Assembly: GCA_964408185.1 (NCBI GenBank)
Contig: CAYOYK010000074.1
Location: 1 to 11,355, forward strand
Length of the DNA stretch: 11,355 nt
DNA from: CAYOYK01 sp964408185
Lineage (GTDB): Bacteria; Bacillota; Clostridia; Christensenellales; Aristaeellaceae
Direction: 5' to 3'
Both the position numbers and the translations under genes were made by a program. Shown one piece after another: positions 1 through 6,864 of the stretch; within the stretch, counting starts at the first letter, position 1; each line of letters starts with the position of its first letter. The notes beneath the pieces were generated by a model. It worked only from the letters and a program-made list of their open reading frames with translations, did not search any database and was not told where the DNA came from.

Positions 1-148
1 TTGCCGCTACGCGGCAACAGGCCACAGGCCTGTCGCTTCCCTCCGGTGCCCACCGCGCCTACGGCGCTTGCGTCCCCCTAGGGAACGCAATGTTGTGTGC
101 GTGCCCGTAGGCGCGAAACCCCCGCGCCTGCGGGCGCTTTAGCGCCCG
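1..148. repeat. Cluster of short inverted repeats (hairpin array) downstream of the aldo/keto reductase
   Basis: Nearly every base lies in a short perfect or near-perfect inverted repeat. 1-17 is TTGCCGC-TAC-GCGGCAA. 17-33 is ACAGGCC-ACA-GGCCTGT. 44-55 is CGGT-GCCC-ACCG. 55-67 is GCGCC-TAC-GGCGC. 68-90 pairs TTGCGT with ACGCAA around CCCTAGGG. 100-115 is CGTGCC-CGTA-GGCGCG with one G.T pair. 131-148 is CGGGCGC-TTTA-GCGCCCG. Competing pairings also exist: 110-115 with 123-128, and 124-128 with 133-137. The last hairpin holds the stop codon of the reductase (TTA at 139-141) in its loop. No T-run follows on either strand, so this is not an ordinary intrinsic terminator, although the pile of stems may still stop or protect the 3' end of the reductase transcript. 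It looks like an intergenic repeat cluster; its family is not identified. The left edge is cut by the window. Confidence 0.75.
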
Positions 149-1257
149 TCTGCCGCAAGGAAGTCCCGCATCTCGGCCATGTAGCCGGGGATGGCGAAGC
201 TCTGCGGGCAATGGCTCTGGCACGAGCCGCACCCGATGCACGCGCTTGGCTGCTTGTCCTCCGGCAGGCCCTTCAGGCCGAAGAGCCGCCACATGCCGCC
301 GATCTTCGCCTCGGAATAGGCGCGCAGCAGCATGGGGATATCCAGCCCCGCCGGACAATCCGGGCAGCAGTAGCGGCAGCTTGTGCAGGGAATCGCCACG
401 GAGGTGTACAGCAGCCGCACGGCTTCTTCCGCAAGGGCGTTTTCCTCCGCCGTGAGCGCCTGCCCGGCCGAGAATGTCGCGGCGTTGTCGGCCACCTGCT
501 CCAGCGTGTTCATGCCGCTCAGCACCACCTGCACGCGGTCGTGGCCCAGCACCCAGCGCATGGCCCACGCGGCAAGCGAGCGATCCGGCGCGGCCTTTTG
601 CAGCAGCTCGGCGGGCGCGCCCGTCATATCGGACAGCAGACCGCCGTGCACGGGCTCCATGACCATCACGGGGATGGCGGCCTCGTCGAGAAGCTCGTAC
701 AGCGCTTTCGCGTCGCCGTAGACCCAATCGTAATAATTGAGCTGGATCTGCACAAAGTCCCACTTGTTCGCGGCCAGCAGGCGGGGCAGGGCCTCCGGGC
801 TGCCGTGGTACGAGAAGCCCAAGTACCGCAGCCTGCCCCGCTTCTTCTGCTCATCAAAATACGCGATGCAGCCGTTGCTCAGCACGGCGTCAATTTGGCC
901 GTCGTCCAAGCCGTGCAGCAGGTAGAAATCGATCCGCTCCATGCCCAGCCGCGCAAGCTGCTCGTCAAACTGCGCCTTGTAATCCGGGTTGGCCATCAGG
1001 TTGAACTTGTCCGCCACGTAATAGCTGTCCCGCGGATAGTCCGCCAGCGCCTTGCCCACAAACTCCTCGGACTTGCCGCCGTGGTAGATGTAGGCGGTAT
1101 CGTAGTAGTTGACCCCGGCCGCCATGCACGCGTCGATGATCGCCTTGGCCTTGTCGTAATCGATCTGAGCGTCCTTGCCGTCCAGCACCGGCAGGCGCAT
1201 ATTGCCCATGCCCAGCCGGGAGAGCTTGACCCCGCCCTGATAATCCTTGTACTGCAT
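139..1257 (-). CDS. Aldo/keto reductase with C-terminal double [4Fe-4S] ferredoxin-like domain
   Basis: A 372-residue cytoplasmic oxidoreductase. Residues 1-280 form an aldo/keto reductase barrel. The catalytic tetrad is visible as D53, Y58 (DTAYIY), K84 (VADKF) and H115 (YLLHG). The C-terminal 80 residues carry two CxxCxxCxxxC motifs, C291-C294-C297-C301 and C340-C343-C346-C350, each expected to bind a [4Fe-4S] cluster. This is the known AKR plus 4Fe-4S subfamily of anaerobes and archaea, in which the clusters may pass electrons to or from the barrel; the substrate cannot be told from sequence. The start is ATG at 1257-1255, because a perfect GGAGGAG ribosome site lies just upstream (1263-1269 region) and family similarity begins at MQYKDYQGG. 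The same frame stays open much further upstream but is arginine-rich noise. The gene stands alone, divergent from the secreted-protein gene. Its stop codon lies in the loop of the hairpin at 131-148. Confidence 0.93.
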   Translation of the reverse strand: MQYKDYQGGVKLSRLGMGNMRLPVLDGKDAQIDYDKAKAIIDACMAAGVNYYDTAYIYHGGKSEEFVGKALADYPRDSYYVADKFNLMANPDYKAQFDEQLARLGMERIDFYLLHGLDDGQIDAVLSNGCIAYFDEQKKRGRLRYLGFSYHGSPEALPRLLAANKWDFVQIQLNYYDWVYGDAKALYELLDEAAIPVMVMEPVHGGLLSDMTGAPAELLQKAAPDRSLAAWAMRWVLGHDRVQVVLSGMNTLEQVADNAATFSAGQALTAEENALAEEAVRLLYTSVAIPCTSCRYCCPDCPAGLDIPMLLRAYSEAKIGGMWRLFGLKGLPEDKQPSACIGCGSCQSHCPQSFAIPGYMAEMRDFLAADGR

Positions 1258-1340
1258 AGAGTTCTCCTCCTTGTTGATCGTGCTGCTCCGCGCCCGTGCC
1301 AACGGACGCGCGCGGTTTGGATCTCTGTTTCTTCTATTTG

Positions 1341-1369
1341 ATTCTATCATCCGCGCACGGTTTGCGCAA
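1341..1369 (-). promoter_or_regulatory. Promoter of the aldo/keto reductase
   Basis: On the minus strand, TTGCGC (1369-1364) and TAGAAT (1346-1341) are separated by 17 bp. A TG sits one base before the -10 box (TGA-TAGAAT), making an extended -10 that offsets the weak -35. Transcription would start near 1334, giving a leader of about 77 nt. The leader contains an imperfect hairpin: 1288-1293 pairs with 1310-1315 and 1294-1297 with 1302-1305. The -35 lies inside the palindrome TTGCGCAA (1362-1369), which recurs at the rarA promoter. Confidence 0.6.
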
Positions 1370-1383
1370 GCCTGTTTCCGCTG

Positions 1384-1412
1384 TTGCGGAGCCGCCCGCG
1401 ATGTGCTATACT
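1384..1412 (+). promoter_or_regulatory. Promoter of the small secreted-protein gene
   Basis: TTGCGG (1384-1389) and TATACT (1407-1412) are 17 bp apart, with an extended -10 TG at 1404-1405. The predicted start near 1419 gives a leader of about 49 nt. The -35 overlaps the inverted repeat TCCGC-TGTT-GCGGA (1377-1390). A second one, GCGCGT-N8-ACGCGC (1413-1432), directly follows the -10. Either could be an operator or a 5' hairpin. The -35 is 14 bp from the divergent reductase -35, so a shared regulator is possible. Confidence 0.65.
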
Positions 1413-1467
1413 GCGCGTAGACGGCGACGCGCGCAATGCGCCGCCCCGATAGAAAAGAGGGCTGCTT

Positions 1468-1944
1468 ATGAAAAAGTTCCTGTGCCTGCTGACGGTGCTG
1501 CTGCTGGCGCTCCCGTGCGTATCCGTGGCGGAATCGGACGCCGAGTCGAACCCCTTCGACCTCCTGCTGGTAACCGACATCTTTACCAACGATGACGCGG
1601 AGATGGACGCGGACGGCAACTACCCGGATCACGTCGAGCCGTCGCTGACCGTGCAGGGCTGCTTTGGCACCATCGGGGGCGAAATCGAGTGCGAGTACGA
1701 GAGCCAAGGCTTCGACCTCAACGACATCCGCGCCTTCGGCCTTGCGGAGGGCTGCGTGCTGCTGCTCCCGCTCGACCTGATGAACCCCGTGGAGGTTTCC
1801 CCCGTGACCGACCTGCAAGCATGGTATGACGCGGCGCAGGCCGACTACGCCGAGTTTGGCGATGGCCCGTACACATTCTACGCGCTGTATGAGCTGGACG
1901 ACGACGGCAATCTGCTCCGGCTGGAATACTGCTATCTCCCGTGA
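1468..1944 (+). CDS. Small acidic secreted protein, function unknown
   Basis: 158 residues, family not recognised. Residues 1-21 form a classical signal peptide: MKK, a leucine-rich core to about residue 16, then VSVA with likely signal peptidase I cleavage after A21. No lipobox is seen. The mature part (about 137 residues) is rich in Asp and Glu and very acidic, and has four cysteines (C65, C75, C96, C155) that could form two disulfides outside the cell. Predicted beta-type stretches such as YTFYALYELDDDGNLLRLEY (135-154) suggest a compact fold of the kind seen in small exported proteins of Firmicutes. AGAGGG at 1456-1461 lies 6 nt before the ATG. The gene is monocistronic: its own extended -10 promoter lies upstream (1384-1412) and a strong terminator lies 50 nt downstream (1995-2020). 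The signal peptide is clear; the function is unknown. Confidence 0.85.
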   Translation: MKKFLCLLTVLLLALPCVSVAESDAESNPFDLLLVTDIFTNDDAEMDADGNYPDHVEPSLTVQGCFGTIGGEIECEYESQGFDLNDIRAFGLAEGCVLLLPLDLMNPVEVSPVTDLQAWYDAAQADYAEFGDGPYTFYALYELDDDGNLLRLEYCYLP

Positions 1945-1994
1945 TCGGGCTCTTATGAAGCGCGCCGTCCAAGCGCGGCTTGTCGGCCTTCCGG

Positions 1995-2020
1995 CGCCTC
2001 CCCTTCGGGGGAGGCGTTTT
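1995..2020 (+). terminator. Rho-independent terminator after the secreted-protein gene
   Basis: A perfect 9-bp stem, CGCCTCCCC (1995-2003) with GGGGAGGCG (2008-2016), closes on a TTCG tetraloop and is followed by TTTT (2017-2020). It lies 50 nt after the stop at 1944 and upstream of the rarA promoter, so it isolates the two transcription units. Confidence 0.9.
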
Positions 2021-2065
2021 GCGTTGCGGGCGCGGATCGGCAGGCGCGGCCTCCCGCTCGCCAAG

Positions 2066-2094
2066 TTGCGCTCTTGCGCAAAAACGTGTATACT
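2066..2094 (+). promoter_or_regulatory. Promoter of the rarA-glycan operon
   Basis: TTGCGC (2066-2071) and TATACT (2089-2094) are separated by 17 bp. The start would be near 2101, leaving a leader of about 25 nt with AGAGGGGG (2111-2118) as ribosome site. The palindrome TTGCGCAA (2074-2081) lies in the spacer between the boxes, a place where a bound repressor would block polymerase. No other promoter-sized gap occurs before 8684, so this is the only evident promoter for six genes, though promoters inside coding sequence cannot be excluded. Confidence 0.65.
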
Positions 2095-2125
2095 GATCTA
2101 TCAGCATACGAGAGGGGGCGCGCAG

Positions 2126-3481
2126 ATGCGGAACGAGCCATACGATCCCACACAGCCAACGCTGTTTTCCACGCTGCCCGGACACCCCATGCAGGCCCCG
2201 CTGGCCGACCGCATGCGCCCGCGCTCGCTGGAGGAGTTTTTCGGCCAGCGCCACATCATCGGCGAGGGCAAGCTGCTGCGCCGCGCCATCTTGGCCGATC
2301 GGCTGACCAGCAGCATCTTTTGGGGCCCGCCCGGCTGCGGCAAAACCACGCTGGCGGCCGTTATCGCCAACATGACCGACGCGGCGTTTGAAAAGCTGAA
2401 CGCCGTCACCAGCGGCGTGGCCGATGTGCGCGCAGTGCTAAAGACCGCCGAGGAGCGCCGCGTGCGCCTCGGCAAGCCCACCTACCTTTTGCTGGACGAG
2501 TGCCACCGCTGGAGCAAGGCCCAGAGCGACAGCATTTTGCCCGCCATCGAGAGCGGTCTGATCCGCTTTATCGGCTCCACGACCGAGAACCCCATGGTCA
2601 GCATGACCCCGGCCATTGTGAGCCGCTGCCGCGTGTTTGAGTTTCTGCCGCTGTCCACGGCCGATGTGCTGGCGGCTATGCGCGCCGCGCTGGCCGACCG
2701 GGAGCGCGGCTTCGGCGATGAGCCCGTGCGCTGCGAGGACGGCGCGCTGGAATATATCGCGCAGGTGGCCGGGGGCGATGTGCGCTGCGCGCTCAACGCG
2801 CTGGAGCTGGCCGTCCTCACCACCGACGCCGCCCCGGACGCATCGGGCGCGCCGGTCAAGCGCATCACCTACGACGTGGCCTGCGAGAGCGTGCAAAAGC
2901 CCATGCTCCGCATGGACGAAAGCCAGTATTACGATATGATCTCGGCGTTCATCAAGAGCATGCGCGGCAGCGATACCGACGCGGCCCTGCTCTGGTTTGC
3001 GCGCATGCTGTACGCGGGGGTGGATCCCAAGCTCATCATGCGGCGCGTGGTGGTGCACGCCAGCGAGGATGTGGGCTTGGCCGACCCCGTGGCGATGCTT
3101 CAGGCGCACGCCGCCGCCGACGCGCTGCAGTTTGTCGGCATGCCGGAGGCGCGCATCCCCATGACGCAGGCGATCATCGCCATTTGCGAGGCGGAAAAGA
3201 GCAACTCCGTCGTGGACGCGATGTACGGGGCCCTCGGCGACGCGGAGAAGGGCGATTTTTCGCCCGTGCCCGTCTACCTGCGCGACCAGACCTACCGCAC
3301 CGACGCGGACCGCAAGGGCGAGCCCGCCTACCTCTACCCGCACGATTATCCCGACCACTTTGTCCGGCAGACCTATATGCCGGAGGGCTTTGAGCATACC
3401 GTGTACTATCATCCCAGCGAGCAGGGCCACGAGCGCAAGCTCAAGGCCCGCCGCGAGCAGCGCTTTGGAGGCGACAAATGA
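2126..3481 (+). CDS. rarA: Replication-associated recombination protein RarA (MgsA), AAA+ ATPase
   Basis: 451 residues, the usual length for the bacterial RarA/MgsA/WRNIP1 family, DNA-dependent ATPases related to clamp-loader subunits that act at stalled replication forks. The N-terminal MRPRSLEEFFGQ is the family opening. The Walker A motif is GPPGCGKT (67-74). The Walker B/DEAH-like segment is LLLDECHRWSKAQ (121-133), with Cys and Trp where most members have Ile and Phe/Tyr. The sensor 1 region is GSTTENP (150-156), and a likely arginine finger is R167 (VSRCRVF). The C-terminal half is the helical oligomerisation region and ends in the typical HDYPDHFV..YMPEG...YYHPSEQG segment. ATG at 2126 is chosen because AGAGGGGG lies 7 nt upstream and the family N-terminus starts here; the frame is open further upstream without similarity. 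The TGA overlaps the kinase ATG (ATGA), implying translational coupling. Confidence 0.95.
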   Translation: MRNEPYDPTQPTLFSTLPGHPMQAPLADRMRPRSLEEFFGQRHIIGEGKLLRRAILADRLTSSIFWGPPGCGKTTLAAVIANMTDAAFEKLNAVTSGVADVRAVLKTAEERRVRLGKPTYLLLDECHRWSKAQSDSILPAIESGLIRFIGSTTENPMVSMTPAIVSRCRVFEFLPLSTADVLAAMRAALADRERGFGDEPVRCEDGALEYIAQVAGGDVRCALNALELAVLTTDAAPDASGAPVKRITYDVACESVQKPMLRMDESQYYDMISAFIKSMRGSDTDAALLWFARMLYAGVDPKLIMRRVVVHASEDVGLADPVAMLQAHAAADALQFVGMPEARIPMTQAIIAICEAEKSNSVVDAMYGALGDAEKGDFSPVPVYLRDQTYRTDADRKGEPAYLYPHDYPDHFVRQTYMPEGFEHTVYYHPSEQGHERKLKARREQRFGGDK

Positions 3482-4368
3482 GCGAGGCAATTTCCGTCCG
3501 CCGTCAGGTAAACGTGCAAAAGGCGGCGCTGTACGCCGTTGTGGTAAACGCCATGGAGATCGCGTTCTCCGCGAGCTTCGCGCTGTACGTGCTGCTGGTG
3601 GACGTGCGGCTGGAAAACCCGCGCACATTGCAGCTCTTGGCCGTGTTCGGCGCGCTGGCCGCAAGCTGGGGTGCGCTGCTGGATATCCGCGAGGCCCTGC
3701 GCACGCGCCGCCGCGCCCAGCAGATGGAGGACTTGGAGACCAGCAACACCCAAATGGACGCGCTCAACAAGACGCTGCGCGCCCAGCGGCACGATTTCCT
3801 CAACCATTTGCAGGTGGTGTACAGCCTGCTGGAGATGCGGGAGTACGACGACGCGACCGATTACCTGCAAAAGGTCTACGGCGAGATCCAATCCGTGCAG
3901 ACGGTGCTGAAAACCCGCTCCACCGCGGTGAACGCGCTGCTGCAGGTCAAGCTGGCGGCGGCGCGGGAGCGCGGGGTCGCCCTTCGGCTGGATATCCGCA
4001 GCCCGCTGGACGGCCTGACCCTGCCGGGCTGGGAGCTGTGCCGCGTGCTGAGCAACCTGCTGGACAACGCCATGGACGCGGTCAGCGCCGCGCCCCAGCC
4101 GAGCGTATCGCTGGAGATCGGCGAGGACCTGCGCCAGTTCACATTCGCGGTGAGCAACAACGGCCCGGATATCGACCCGGCGCTGCTGTCCTCCCTCTTT
4201 GAGGCCGGGGTCAGCACAAAGGGCGAGGGCCGCGGCATGGGCCTGAGCATCGTGCGCCAGACCCTGCGGGAGCACAGCGGGGATATCCGCGTGGAGAGCG
4301 CGGGCGGCCGCACCACGTTTACCGCCACGGTACCCAAGCAGGCCGACGCGCCCGCCCGCGAGGGCTGA
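3478..4368 (+). CDS. Orphan sensor histidine kinase, two-TM, Spo0B/CitA/AgrC-like
   Basis: 296 residues. Two membrane helices (about 15-42 and 49-68) are joined by a loop of only a few residues (VRLENPR), so there is no extracellular sensor domain; the signal is probably sensed in the membrane or cytosol. Residues 70-100 look like a coiled-coil linker. The phosphoacceptor is H105 in RAQRHDFLNHLQ, the motif of the Spo0B-like kinase group (CitA/DcuS, AgrC). The HATPase domain follows: N box NLLDNAMDAV (193-202), G1 SNNGPDI (226-232) and G2 GEGRGMGLSI (249-258). All catalytic boxes look intact. GGAGG at 3467-3471 lies 6 nt before the ATG. The gene overlaps rarA by 4 bp and is followed by the flippase after 37 bp. 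No response regulator is encoded in the window, so its partner must lie elsewhere. The glycan genes it precedes are plausible targets, but that is inference. Confidence 0.88.
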   Translation: MSEAISVRRQVNVQKAALYAVVVNAMEIAFSASFALYVLLVDVRLENPRTLQLLAVFGALAASWGALLDIREALRTRRRAQQMEDLETSNTQMDALNKTLRAQRHDFLNHLQVVYSLLEMREYDDATDYLQKVYGEIQSVQTVLKTRSTAVNALLQVKLAAARERGVALRLDIRSPLDGLTLPGWELCRVLSNLLDNAMDAVSAAPQPSVSLEIGEDLRQFTFAVSNNGPDIDPALLSSLFEAGVSTKGEGRGMGLSIVRQTLREHSGDIRVESAGGRTTFTATVPKQADAPAREG

Positions 4369-4377
4369 CCCGTCCCC

Positions 4378-4405
4378 GGAAAGGCGCGGGCTTGCCCGCA
4401 ATCAT
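4378..4405 (+). promoter_or_regulatory. Hairpin between a weak SD and the flippase start codon
   Basis: The only SD-like sequence before the flippase ATG (4406) is GGAAAGG at 4378-4384, 21 nt away and too far for normal initiation. Between them is a perfect inverted repeat, GCGGGC-TT-GCCCGC (4386-4399), followed by AATCAT. If the hairpin folds, the spacing across its base shrinks to about 7 nt. Either the hairpin bridges SD and start, or initiation is weak and relies on the upstream kinase ribosomes. Confidence 0.4.
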
Positions 4406-5875
4406 ATGCAAGAAACCAAACAGGATAGCAAACGCGGCTTCATCAAAAACATGCTCGGCTTCAGCCTGATGACGTGGATCAGCTTTGCGCTGGGGTTCAT
4501 CGCGTCGCCCATCGCCACCCGCGTGTTCGACCCGACGGAGCTTGGCAAGATCAACCTGTTCACCAGCTACGCCTCGCTGGTCGGCTCGGTGTGCTATTTG
4601 GGGCTGGACCAAGCCTTTGTGCGCTTTTACCGCGAAACGCCCGGCGGGCTGACCAAGGAGCGGATGCTCACCTTCTGCACAGTGACCTCGCTGGGCTTCG
4701 GCGTGGTGCTCACGCTGGGCTGCCTGCCGTGGTGGGGGGCCATCAGCGCACAGGTGACCGGCACGCCGGACATGAGCGTGTACGCGTGCCTCGTCGCCTA
4801 CTGCTTTGCCATGGTCGCGTACCGGTACCTGTCGCTGTGCTACCGTATGGAGCAGAACGCGAAGAGCTACACCATACAGGGCGTGGTCTACGCGCTGCTC
4901 ACCAAGCTGGCCTACGTGAGCGCGGGGCTTGCGAGCGCCGAGTCCCGCCCGGCCATTTGGCTGATGTCCGCGCTGGTGCTGGCGTTCGCCGTGTGCTGCG
5001 TGATCATCCAGCGGCGGCGGTTCGGCCATCCCGTCCGCGCGACCCGCCCCTTTGTGCGGGAGATGAGCCGCTTTGCCCTGCCGCTGATGCCGCTTTCCAT
5101 TGTAAGCTGGTTTAACAGCTCGCTCTCGCAGGTGGCGCTGCGCAACCTGCTGGGCTTTGAGGCCGTGGGCGTGTACACGCCCGCGCTCTCGCTGGCCAGC
5201 ACCGTCAACCTGATCCAGAGCGGTTTTAACACCTACTGGAGCCCCTACGTGTACCAGCACTACCAAAGCGACGACAGCGCCAGGTTTTACACCGTACACC
5301 GCCTGATGGCCTGCGCGCTGACGTTCTTCGGGCTGGGGGTCACGCTGCTGCAAGCGCCCGTGTTCCTGCTGCTGGGCGCAAAGTACCGCAGCTCGGTCAT
5401 CTTCTTCCCGTTCCTGTTCCTATCGCCCATTTGCTACTGCCTCAGCGAGACGACCGGCATGGGCATCGACATCGCCAAAAAGACCTACTGGAACACGGTT
5501 GTGTTCATCGTCACCGCCGCGGTCAATTTGGGGCTGTGCTTCGCGCTGATCCCCTCGCTGAGCACCACGGGCGCGGCGCTGGCGGCGGCGCTGAGCGCGC
5601 TGGTGATGCTGGCGCTGCGCACGGCGGTGGGCAACCACTACTACCGGGCGATCCCCAGCTACCGGTACCTGCTGCAAAGCGTGGGGCTGATGCTGACCGC
5701 CGCGACCGCCAACCTGCTGCTGAACGATTGGCCGCCGATCAAGTACGGCGTGCTGGTCGCCCTGCTGGCGCTGGCCGTGGTCCTGTTTTGGGGCGAGCTG
5801 AAATCGCTCTGTCGCAACGGGAGGGAGCTGCTGCGCGGGCGGCGCAAATCTTCCAAAGGAGGAAGCAACACATGA
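4406..5875 (+). CDS. Polysaccharide/oligosaccharide flippase (Wzx/MviN-like, MOP superfamily)
   Basis: 489 residues, a polytopic membrane protein with about 12-14 hydrophobic helices along its whole length. The N-terminus (FIKNMLGFSLMTWISFALGF, then PIATRVFDPTELGKINLFTSY, then a LDQAFVRFYRE segment) is typical of Wzx-type O-antigen/polysaccharide flippases, which move undecaprenyl-linked oligosaccharides across the cytoplasmic membrane. The C-terminus is short and basic (RGRRKSSKGG). Length is normal for the family. ATG 4406 is taken because it gives a full first amphipathic segment before helix 1; the next ATG (4451) has no ribosome site and would cut into it. The ribosome site is unusual (see 4378-4405). 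The stop overlaps the dehydratase ATG by 4 bp. Its neighbours, two nucleotide-sugar enzymes and a transferase, suggest the cargo is the glycan they help make. Confidence 0.9.
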   Translation: MQETKQDSKRGFIKNMLGFSLMTWISFALGFIASPIATRVFDPTELGKINLFTSYASLVGSVCYLGLDQAFVRFYRETPGGLTKERMLTFCTVTSLGFGVVLTLGCLPWWGAISAQVTGTPDMSVYACLVAYCFAMVAYRYLSLCYRMEQNAKSYTIQGVVYALLTKLAYVSAGLASAESRPAIWLMSALVLAFAVCCVIIQRRRFGHPVRATRPFVREMSRFALPLMPLSIVSWFNSSLSQVALRNLLGFEAVGVYTPALSLASTVNLIQSGFNTYWSPYVYQHYQSDDSARFYTVHRLMACALTFFGLGVTLLQAPVFLLLGAKYRSSVIFFPFLFLSPICYCLSETTGMGIDIAKKTYWNTVVFIVTAAVNLGLCFALIPSLSTTGAALAAALSALVMLALRTAVGNHYYRAIPSYRYLLQSVGLMLTAATANLLLNDWPPIKYGVLVALLALAVVLFWGELKSLCRNGRELLRGRRKSSKGGSNT

Positions 5876-6864
5876 TCTGGCAAGGCAAAAAGGTTCTCGT
5901 TACGGGCGCGGACGGGTTTATCGGCTCGCACCTTACCGAGACGCTCGCGCGGGCGGGCGCGGACGTGCGCGCCCTGTGCGTGTACAACAGCGCGGGCAGC
6001 TACGGCTGGCTGGACGAATCCCCCGCGGCGCGGGATTGCGAAATCGTGCTGGGCGACGTGCGGGACGCGCACTGCTGCCAAGCCCTCACAAAGGGCGTGG
6101 ACACGGTGTTCAACCTCGCGGCGCTGATCGCCATACCGTACAGCTATGCCGCGCCGCAAAGCTACGTGGATACCAACGTGTCCGGCGCGCTCAACCTGTG
6201 TCTGGCCGCGCGGGAGGCGGGCGTGCGCCGCTTTGTGCAAACCTCCACCAGCGAGGTGTACGGCACCGCGCGCTATGTGCCCATTGATGAAAAGCACCCC
6301 AAGCAGCCGCAGTCGCCCTACAGCGCCAGCAAAATCGGCGCGGACGCGTTGGCCCTCAGCTTTTGGCACGCGTTTGAGCTGCCCGTGACGGTGGCCCGTC
6401 CCTTTAACACCTACGGCCCCCGGCAAAGCGCGCGGGCGATCATCCCCACGGTGATCGCGCAAATTGCGCAGGGCGCGGAGGAACTTCGCCTCGGCGCGCT
6501 AACCCCCACGCGGGATTTCAACTACGTGCAGGATACCTGCGACGGCTTTTTGGCCCTCGCCGCGTGCGACGAGGCCGTGGGGCTGGAGGTGAACATCGGC
6601 AGCGGCGCGGAGCATTCCATCGGCGATACCGTGGCGCTGATCCAGCGCCTGATGGGCAGCAGCCTGCCCGTGCGGTGCGAGGAGCGGCGCCTGCGTCCCG
6701 AAGGCAGCGAGGTCAACCGCCTGCTGTGCGACAGCTCCCTGCTGCACAGCCTCACGGGCTTCCGTCACCGCTATTCGCTGGAGGACGGCCTGCGCCCCAC
6801 CATTGATTGGTTCCGCGATTCCGCCAACCTGCGCCGCTATAAGGGAGACAAGTACAATGTCTAA
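5872..6864 (+). CDS. LegB-like NAD-dependent sugar-nucleotide 4,6-dehydratase/epimerase (extended SDR)
   Basis: 330 residues, an extended short-chain dehydrogenase acting on a nucleotide sugar. The NAD-binding glycine motif is GADGFIG (12-18). The active site shows TSTSEVYG (124-131) with E128 in the place used by 4,6-dehydratases, plus Y150 and K154 in YSASK. RPFNTYGPRQ (176-185) and RDFNYVQD (214-221) are typical substrate-side segments. The N-terminal wording (GADGFIGSHLTE, then YNSAGSYGWLD at 38-48) matches what I know of the LegB/LLPSF_EDH_00030 family, whose members 4,6-dehydrate a GDP-linked amino sugar towards legionaminic-type nonulosonates. A GDP-mannose 4,6-dehydratase-like role is the main alternative. 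AAAGGAGG (5855-5862) precedes the ATG by 9 nt. The gene overlaps the flippase by 4 bp and the nucleotidyltransferase by 8 bp. Family assignment is firm; the exact substrate is inferred. Confidence 0.88.
   Translation: MIWQGKKVLVTGADGFIGSHLTETLARAGADVRALCVYNSAGSYGWLDESPAARDCEIVLGDVRDAHCCQALTKGVDTVFNLAALIAIPYSYAAPQSYVDTNVSGALNLCLAAREAGVRRFVQTSTSEVYGTARYVPIDEKHPKQPQSPYSASKIGADALALSFWHAFELPVTVARPFNTYGPRQSARAIIPTVIAQIAQGAEELRLGALTPTRDFNYVQDTCDGFLALAACDEAVGLEVNIGSGAEHSIGDTVALIQRLMGSSLPVRCEERRLRPEGSEVNRLLCDSSLLHSLTGFRHRYSLEDGLRPTIDWFRDSANLRRYKGDKYNV

Noticed and set aside
131..148. Intrinsic terminator of the reductase
   Set aside because: The stem is good, but it contains the stop codon in its loop and no T-run follows on the transcript strand.
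97..1341. Long + strand open frame opposite the reductase
   Set aside because: Arg/His/Val-rich translation with no recognisable motif, a by-product of high GC; the opposite strand encodes the full catalytic tetrad and cysteine motifs.
1258..2064. Upstream extension of the aldo/keto reductase frame to a 641-residue protein
   Set aside because: The extension is antisense to the secreted-protein gene, rich in Arg/Gln/His, and skips the perfect ribosome site at the real ATG 1257.
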